The notes under the pieces: model-generated
What the model was told of the DNA's origin: nothing
The model's database searches: none
What the model saw: only the letters and a program-made list of their open reading frames with translations
In this document: positions 6,500-9,814 of the stretch, one piece after another
Layout of the letters: each line of letters begins with the position of its first letter
Numbering within the stretch: position 1 is the first letter of the stretch
Made by a program: the position numbers and the translations under genes
Assembly (NCBI GenBank): GCA_019114745.1
Contig: DXEY01000150.1
Coordinates: forward strand, 1 to 9,814
Reading direction: 5' to 3'
DNA length: 9,814 nt
Source of the DNA: Candidatus Mediterraneibacter colneyensis
GTDB taxonomy: Bacteria; Bacillota; Clostridia; Lachnospirales; Lachnospiraceae

Positions 6500-6510
6500 G
6501 AGGAGATTGT

Positions 6511-6744
6511 ATGCGCCAGTATGAAATGAAAAAAACAAAAGAGATCAATAAGATCATCTGCAACCAGTGCGGAAAAGAGATACCGGTGACCGACGGTATT
6601 CCCAGAGAAGGCGTGTTCAGCGCTGACTGTGAATGGGGATATTTTTCGGAGAAGGACGGGGAAAAGCACAGTTTTGATCTGTGCGAGGCGTGCTATGACA
6701 AGCTGGTGAGCTCTTTCCGTTTTCCGGTAGAGATAGAAGAATAA
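6511..6744 (+). CDS. Small four-cysteine (putative zinc-binding) protein of unknown function
   Basis: A 77-aa protein I do not recognise. It is hydrophilic, without a signal peptide or membrane segment. A lysine-rich N-terminus leads to two CxxC pairs, C17-x2-C20 (CNQCGKEI) and C58-x2-C61 (CEACYDKL), about 37 residues apart; this suggests one zinc site of zinc-ribbon type. A fifth cysteine (C40) and H53 lie between them. The aromatic and acidic middle section includes DCEWGYFSEKDGEKH (39-53). It is clearly meant to be translated: GGAGGAG at 6499-6505 lies 5 nt before the ATG, one of the best ribosome binding sites in the window, and it ends 14 nt before rnz. Its placement between tRNA-processing genes hints at an RNA-related or translation role, but this is guesswork. 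Confidence 0.8.
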   Translation: MRQYEMKKTKEINKIICNQCGKEIPVTDGIPREGVFSADCEWGYFSEKDGEKHSFDLCEACYDKLVSSFRFPVEIEE

Positions 6745-6758
6745 GACAGAGGGATTAT

Positions 6759-7667
6759 ATGTTAGATGTTTGTTTGCTCGGGTGCGGCGGCATGATGCCG
6801 CTCCCATATCGTTATCTGACGGCGCTGATGACCCGGTTTAACGGGAGCAGCCTGCTCATTGACTGCGGAGAAGGGACGCAGATTGCGGTGAAAGAAAAAG
6901 GCTGGAGCTTTAAGCCCATCGACGTGATCTGCTTCACTCATTATCACGGCGACCATATCAGCGGCCTGCCGGGACTGCTCCTTACGATGGGGAATGCAGA
7001 CCGGACGGAACCCCTGACTCTGATCGGGCCAAAAGGGCTTGAGCGCGTCGTGAGCTGTCTGCGCGTGATCGCGCCGGAGCTTCCGTTTCCTGTTATCTAT
7101 AAGGAAATTCAGGGAGCGGAGCAGACGTTTGAGATGAATGGCTACCGCATCAAAGCGTTTCGTGTCAACCATAACGTGCTCTGCTATGGCTATACGATGG
7201 AGATTGACCGGGCGGGAAAATTTGATGCACAGAAGGCGAAAGCACAGGATATTCCTCTGAAATACTGGAGCCGTCTCCAGAATGGGGAGACGATCGACAA
7301 TGAGGATGGACATTTTACACCGGATATGGTGCTGGGACCGCCGCGTAAAGGGATCAAACTGACTTATACGACAGATACCCGACCGACGGAGTCTATCCGG
7401 CGGAATGCGGAAAAGTCGGATCTCTTCATCTGCGAGGGGATGTATGGCGAGAAAGAGAAGGCTGCGAAGGCGGCAGAGTATAAACACATGACGTTCTACG
7501 AGGCGGCAGGGATCGCCCGGGAAGCCGAAGTGAAGGAAATGTGGCTCACTCATTACAGCCCGTCGCTGACAAGGCCGGAGCCGTACATGGACGAGGTGCG
7601 GAAAATCTTTCCGGAGGCGAAAGCCGGAAAAGACGGAATGTCGGCGGAACTGATGTTTGAAGATTAG
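6759..7667 (+). CDS. rnz: Ribonuclease Z (tRNase Z), metallo-beta-lactamase fold
   Basis: A 302-aa zinc endonuclease that cuts precursor tRNAs after the discriminator base when CCA is not encoded. The zinc motif HYHGDH is at residues 61-66. Further ligand candidates are H138 (VNHNV), D206 (TDTRP) and H265 (THYSP), and a conserved HMT motif lies at 243-245. The segment 152-198, from AGKFDAQKAKAQDIP to MVLGPPRKG, matches the region typical of true RNase Z, which separates it from other lactamase-fold hydrolases. The N-terminal LGCGGMMPLPYR differs from the common LGTGAG-type opening, although LIDCGEGTQ (33-41) is standard. GAGGG precedes the ATG by 5 nt. The complete tRNA-Ser in this window lacks encoded CCA and is thus the kind of substrate this enzyme needs. 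The length is normal for the short bacterial form. Confidence 0.85.
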   Translation: MLDVCLLGCGGMMPLPYRYLTALMTRFNGSSLLIDCGEGTQIAVKEKGWSFKPIDVICFTHYHGDHISGLPGLLLTMGNADRTEPLTLIGPKGLERVVSCLRVIAPELPFPVIYKEIQGAEQTFEMNGYRIKAFRVNHNVLCYGYTMEIDRAGKFDAQKAKAQDIPLKYWSRLQNGETIDNEDGHFTPDMVLGPPRKGIKLTYTTDTRPTESIRRNAEKSDLFICEGMYGEKEKAAKAAEYKHMTFYEAAGIAREAEVKEMWLTHYSPSLTRPEPYMDEVRKIFPEAKAGKDGMSAELMFED

Positions 7668-7690
7668 AGAAATATATTGAGAGGCGTGAC

Positions 7691-8719
7691 ATGAAAGAAA
7701 TCAGAGATCTGAATATCCTTGCGATCGAGAGCTCCTGCGATGAGACGGCAGCGGCGGTGGTGCATAACGGAAGAGAGGTGCTGTCCAATATCATCTCATC
7801 CCAGATCGACCTGCACAAGCTGTATGGCGGAGTGGTTCCCGAGATCGCATCCCGGAAGCATATCGAGAAGATCAATCAGGTCATCGAGGAAGCATTGAAA
7901 GAAGCGGATGTGACGCTGGATGATATCGATGTAGTCGGAGTGACTTACGGCCCGGGACTGGTAGGCGCGCTCCTGGTCGGCGTCGCCGAGGCAAAAGCCA
8001 TTGCGTTTGCAAGACACCTTCCTCTTGTGGGAGTGCATCATATAGAGGGGCACATTTCTGCGAATTATATCGAACACCCGGATCTGGAACCGCCGTTTCT
8101 CTGCCTTGTGGCATCCGGTGGGCATACCCATCTGGTGCGTGTGCAGGAATATGGGAAATACGAGATTCTCGGGCGAACAAGAGACGATGCGGCGGGCGAG
8201 GCTTACGACAAAGTGGCGCGCGCGATCGGTCTGGGATATCCCGGAGGACCGAAGATTGACCGGATCGCAAAAGAGGGAAATCCCGATGCGGTGAAATTCC
8301 CGAAAGCACATATCGAAGGGGCTGAGTATGATTTCAGTTTCAGTGGTCTGAAATCTGCTGTGCTCAACTATATCAACGGGTGCAGGATGAAGGGAGAGAG
8401 CTTTGATCCCGCGGACATTGCTGCGTCGTTCCAGAAGGCTGTGGTGGAAGTGCTGGTGGAAAATTCCATGAAAGCTGTGGAAGATTTCGGCATGTACAAA
8501 TTTGCGATCGCGGGCGGCGTTGCGTCCAACACAGCCCTGCGTGCGGCTATGAAAAAAGCGTGCGAAGAAAAGGGCGTGAAATTTTATTACCCGTCTCCGG
8601 TTTACTGTACGGACAATGCGGCAATGATCGGGGCGGCGGCGTTTTATGAATACCTTGCGGGAACGCGGCACGGCTGGGATCTGAATGCAGTGCCGAACCT
8701 GAAACTTGGCGAGAGATAA
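7691..8719 (+). CDS. tsaD: TsaD (Gcp/Kae1 family), t6A37 threonylcarbamoyltransferase
   Basis: A 342-aa catalytic subunit that moves the threonylcarbamoyl group from its AMP adduct to A37 of ANN-decoding tRNAs, in a complex with TsaB and TsaE. The ASKHA-fold motifs are intact: ILAIESSCDETAAAVV (9-24), the metal-binding HIEGH (H117 and H121), LVASGGHTHLV (139-149), DDAAGEAYDKVAR (165-177), FSFSGLKSAV (215-224), AIAGGVASN (272-280) and the metal-ligand Asp D308 in CTDNAAMIG (306-314). The length is typical. It starts 23 nt after rnz, behind TGAGAGG. In most Firmicutes tsaD follows tsaB and rimI directly; here the small cysteine protein and rnz sit in between. Confidence 0.96.
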   Translation: MKEIRDLNILAIESSCDETAAAVVHNGREVLSNIISSQIDLHKLYGGVVPEIASRKHIEKINQVIEEALKEADVTLDDIDVVGVTYGPGLVGALLVGVAEAKAIAFARHLPLVGVHHIEGHISANYIEHPDLEPPFLCLVASGGHTHLVRVQEYGKYEILGRTRDDAAGEAYDKVARAIGLGYPGGPKIDRIAKEGNPDAVKFPKAHIEGAEYDFSFSGLKSAVLNYINGCRMKGESFDPADIAASFQKAVVEVLVENSMKAVEDFGMYKFAIAGGVASNTALRAAMKKACEEKGVKFYYPSPVYCTDNAAMIGAAAFYEYLAGTRHGWDLNAVPNLKLGER

Positions 8720-8738
8720 TAAGAGCGGAGCGTCTGGA

Positions 8739-9437
8739 ATGGAGAAAAAATACTGTACCGCTGTCGTGCTCGCGGCAGGCAGCGGAAAGCGGATGGGTAC
8801 AAAAGTACATAAACAATATCTGCTCATGGGCGGAAAACCTGTGATTTATTATTCCCTGCGCGCATTTCAGGATTCGGAAGTGATTGATGAGATCATTCTT
8901 GTATGCGGCAGTGGTGAAGAATCTTACTGCCGTGAGGAGATCGTGCAGCGGTATGGAATCTCTAAAGTCAGTAAGATCATCCCCGGAGGCGCCGAGCGCT
9001 ACCATTCTGTATGGAACGGACTAAAAGAGGCGGAAAACGGGTATGTCTATATTCATGACGGGGCGCGTCCTTTTGTTGATGAAGCGATGATACAGCGGGC
9101 TTATGAGTGCGTGTCCGAATATCATGCCTGTGTGGCCGGGATGCCGTCCAAAGATACGGTCAAACTTTCGGACGCTGACAATGTAGTGGCTGAGACGCCG
9201 GACCGCAGTCGTGTGTGGATCGTACAGACACCCCAGGTCTTTGAGTCGGAGCTTATAAAGAAGGCGTACTCCATGCTTATGGAGCAGGAGAAGGCAGGCG
9301 TGACCGATGACGCGATGGTGGCAGAACAGATGCTGGGTACTCCGATACGCCTGTTTTGCGGCTCTTATGAGAACATCAAGATCACGACTCCGGAAGATCT
9401 TGAGATCGCAGAGGTGTTTTTGAAAAGAAGGTCTTGA
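8739..9437 (+). CDS. ispD: IspD, 2-C-methyl-D-erythritol 4-phosphate cytidylyltransferase
   Basis: A 232-aa enzyme of the MEP isoprenoid pathway. It couples CTP with methylerythritol phosphate to give CDP-ME. The nucleotide-binding motif AAGSGKRMG is at residues 12-20, with the conserved K25 shortly after. Further family blocks are PVIYYSLRAF, YIHDGARPFV, KDTVK, the VWIVQTPQVFE block, VTDDAMVAE and a terminal NIKITTPEDLEIAE. The frame is open from TTG 8706, but that overlaps the tsaD end. ATG 8739, 9 nt after a GGAG site and 19 nt after the tsaD stop, gives the normal family length. It is the last protein gene of the rightward run. Its TGA stop lies inside the -35 box of the tRNA promoter and no terminator separates the two, so read-through into the tRNA is likely. 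Confidence 0.94.
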   Translation: MEKKYCTAVVLAAGSGKRMGTKVHKQYLLMGGKPVIYYSLRAFQDSEVIDEIILVCGSGEESYCREEIVQRYGISKVSKIIPGGAERYHSVWNGLKEAENGYVYIHDGARPFVDEAMIQRAYECVSEYHACVAGMPSKDTVKLSDADNVVAETPDRSRVWIVQTPQVFESELIKKAYSMLMEQEKAGVTDDAMVAEQMLGTPIRLFCGSYENIKITTPEDLEIAEVFLKRRS

Positions 9438-9463
9438 CACGCTTTTTATAAGTGTGATAGAAT
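9434..9463 (+). promoter_or_regulatory. Promoter of the tRNA-Ser(UGA) gene
   Basis: A perfect TTGACA (9434-9439), an 18-bp spacer and TAGAAT (9458-9463) with TGA before it (extended -10). The -35 overlaps the ispD stop codon (9435-9437). The predicted start is near 9470, leaving a leader of about 37 nt. Confidence 0.75.
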
Positions 9464-9479
9464 AGTCAACGTCGCACAG

Positions 9480-9498
9480 GGCAATGTGAAAAATTGCC
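9480..9498 (+). other. Hairpin in the 5' leader of the tRNA-Ser precursor
   Basis: GGCAAT (9480-9485) and ATTGCC (9493-9498) form a perfect 6-bp stem with a 7-nt loop, ending 8 nt before the mature tRNA 5' end. It would be removed by RNase P. It may help define the precursor structure. Confidence 0.5.
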
Positions 9499-9506
9499 AT
9501 ATATCT

Positions 9507-9592
9507 GGAGAGGTATCGAAGTGGTCATAACGAGGCGGTCTTGAAAACCGTTTGTCCGAAAGGGCGCGTGGGTTCGAATCCCACCCTCTCCG
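9507..9592 (+). tRNA. tRNA-Ser, anticodon UGA
   Basis: Acceptor stem GGAGAGG (9507-9513) pairs with CCTCTCC (9585-9591), with discriminator G9592, the usual serine identity base. Anticodon stem 9535-9539 pairs with 9547-9551; the loop CTTGAAA (9540-9546) gives anticodon TGA at 9542-9544. A long variable arm fills 9552-9567. T stem GTGGG/CCCAC encloses TTCGAAT (9568-9584). CCA is not encoded (the next bases are CTT), so 3' maturation needs RNase Z plus CCA addition. It decodes UCA and other UCN codons. Confidence 0.96.
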
Positions 9593-9596
9593 CTTT

Positions 9597-9626
9597 AAGG
9601 GAAGCTTGAAAGAGCTTCTCTTTTTT
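9597..9626 (+). terminator. Rho-independent terminator after tRNA-Ser(UGA)
   Basis: A 10-bp stem, 9597-9606 with 9613-9622 and one G-T pair, has a 6-nt loop (TGAAAG). Its 3' side merges into a run of six T (9621-9626). It begins 5 nt after the tRNA and ends both the tRNA transcript and any read-through from ispD. Confidence 0.88.
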
Positions 9627-9732
9627 GTGACTGCGACGAGCCAAAGCACGGGCTTACCCGGGACTTAGGTGGCCGTTATATAGCTGTTGGAAAGCGTCGA
9701 AAATAAAACCGCAAATAAAATTTAAAAAGTAC

Positions 9733-9761
9733 TGGACAAGATTGGGAATATCGTGTATATT
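9733..9761 (+). promoter_or_regulatory. Promoter of the second tRNA-Ser gene
   Basis: TGGACA (9733-9738), a 17-bp spacer and TATATT (9756-9761). The stretch 9700-9730 just upstream is rich in A-tracts, like an UP element of stable-RNA promoters. The predicted start is near 9768, about 10 nt before the tRNA. Between the terminator and this promoter, 9627-9699 holds no gene I can support. Confidence 0.6.
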
Positions 9762-9777
9762 AAATAGCGGACATTTT

Positions 9778-9814
9778 GGAGAAGTACCCAAGCTGGCCGA
9801 AGGGGCTCCCCTGG
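9778..9814 (+). tRNA. tRNA-Ser, probably anticodon GGA (5' part, cut by window end)
   Basis: GGAGAAG (9778-9784) would be the 5' acceptor strand, followed by TA and a D arm with CCC (9787-9789) and GGG. The 5' anticodon strand CTCCC (9806-9810) and loop start CTGG (9811-9814) follow. The first two anticodon bases are GG; A as the third is inferred from the usual bacterial tRNA-Ser(GGA), which this start closely resembles. The rest lies outside the window. Confidence 0.85.

Noticed and set aside
6372..6524. 50-codon plus-strand frame in the spacer, overlapping the start of the small cysteine protein gene
   Set aside because: It has only a weak AGGTGG site with short spacing, no recognisable product, and runs through the long hairpin. 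The RNA-structure explanation fits better, although a leader peptide cannot be fully excluded.
7796..8827. Long minus-strand open frame (343 codons) opposite tsaD
   Set aside because: tsaD is unmistakable on the plus strand, and the antisense product has no domain, no plausible operon context and a shadow-like composition.
9446..9649. Minus-strand open frame of 67 codons containing GWDSNPRALSDKRF
   Set aside because: It is the antisense of tRNA-Ser(UGA) and its terminator. This peptide pattern is a familiar false gene call created by translating the complement of serine tRNA genes.
9599..9706. Plus-strand open frame after the tRNA reading CDEPKHGLTRDLGGRYIAVG
   Set aside because: It has no ATG, GTG or TTG start and no ribosome binding site, and its 5' part overlaps the terminator. 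It could be a gene remnant but cannot be supported.
1..9814. Mobile elements, CRISPR repeats, attachment-site duplications, defence or toxin genes
   Set aside because: I looked for direct repeats, terminal inverted repeats, duplicated tRNA 3' ends, and transposase or integrase motifs, and saw none within the window.

Overview
The window looks like a chromosomal housekeeping segment of an anaerobic Firmicute, most likely a clostridium of the Lachnospiraceae type. This placement is inferred from gene content and style: strong AGGAGG-type ribosome binding sites, TTGACA/TATAAT-like promoters with frequent extended -10 TG motifs, a clostridial CarD protein, inosine monophosphate (IMP) synthesis split between a PurO-type cyclohydrolase and a stand-alone formyltransferase, a TsaB-RimI fusion, and tRNA genes without encoded CCA. 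No transposase, integrase, phage gene, CRISPR array or toxin-antitoxin pair is visible.

Layout. A leftward unit at the left edge holds mnmM (75-644) with a near-consensus promoter, and perhaps the first codons of an unidentified downstream gene (1-59). A 204-bp divergent spacer separates mnmM from a rightward CarD-family regulator gene (849-1346). A second promoter (1369-1397) then starts a long, tightly packed rightward unit: CNNM/CorC-type membrane protein (1434-2780), purO (2797-3510), AICAR formyltransferase (3526-4704), tsaE (4718-5146) and a tsaB-rimI fusion (5165-6349). After a 161-nt spacer that can fold into stem-loops come a small four-cysteine protein (6511-6744), rnz (6759-7667), tsaD (7691-8719) and ispD (8739-9437). 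The -35 box of a tRNA promoter overlaps the ispD stop codon. It serves a tRNA-Ser(UGA) gene (9507-9592), which ends in a strong intrinsic terminator. A second tRNA-Ser, probably GGA, has its own promoter and runs off the right edge (9778 onward).

How the genes fit together. Two themes dominate. The first is tRNA maturation: MnmM modifies wobble uridine; TsaE, TsaB and TsaD make t6A37; RNase Z cuts the 3' trailer; and the two serine tRNAs fit RNase Z use because the complete one lacks CCA. The second is the final two steps of IMP synthesis, done by two adjacent single-function proteins instead of one bifunctional PurH. RimI (S18 acetylation) links to translation, IspD to isoprenoid precursors, and the CNNM protein to divalent cation transport.

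No entirely new system is evident. The items most worth a second look are the structured spacer at 6350-6510 and the small cysteine protein behind it, the TsaB-RimI fusion with an Asp where the characterised RimI has its catalytic Glu, and the PurO plus stand-alone formyltransferase pair.
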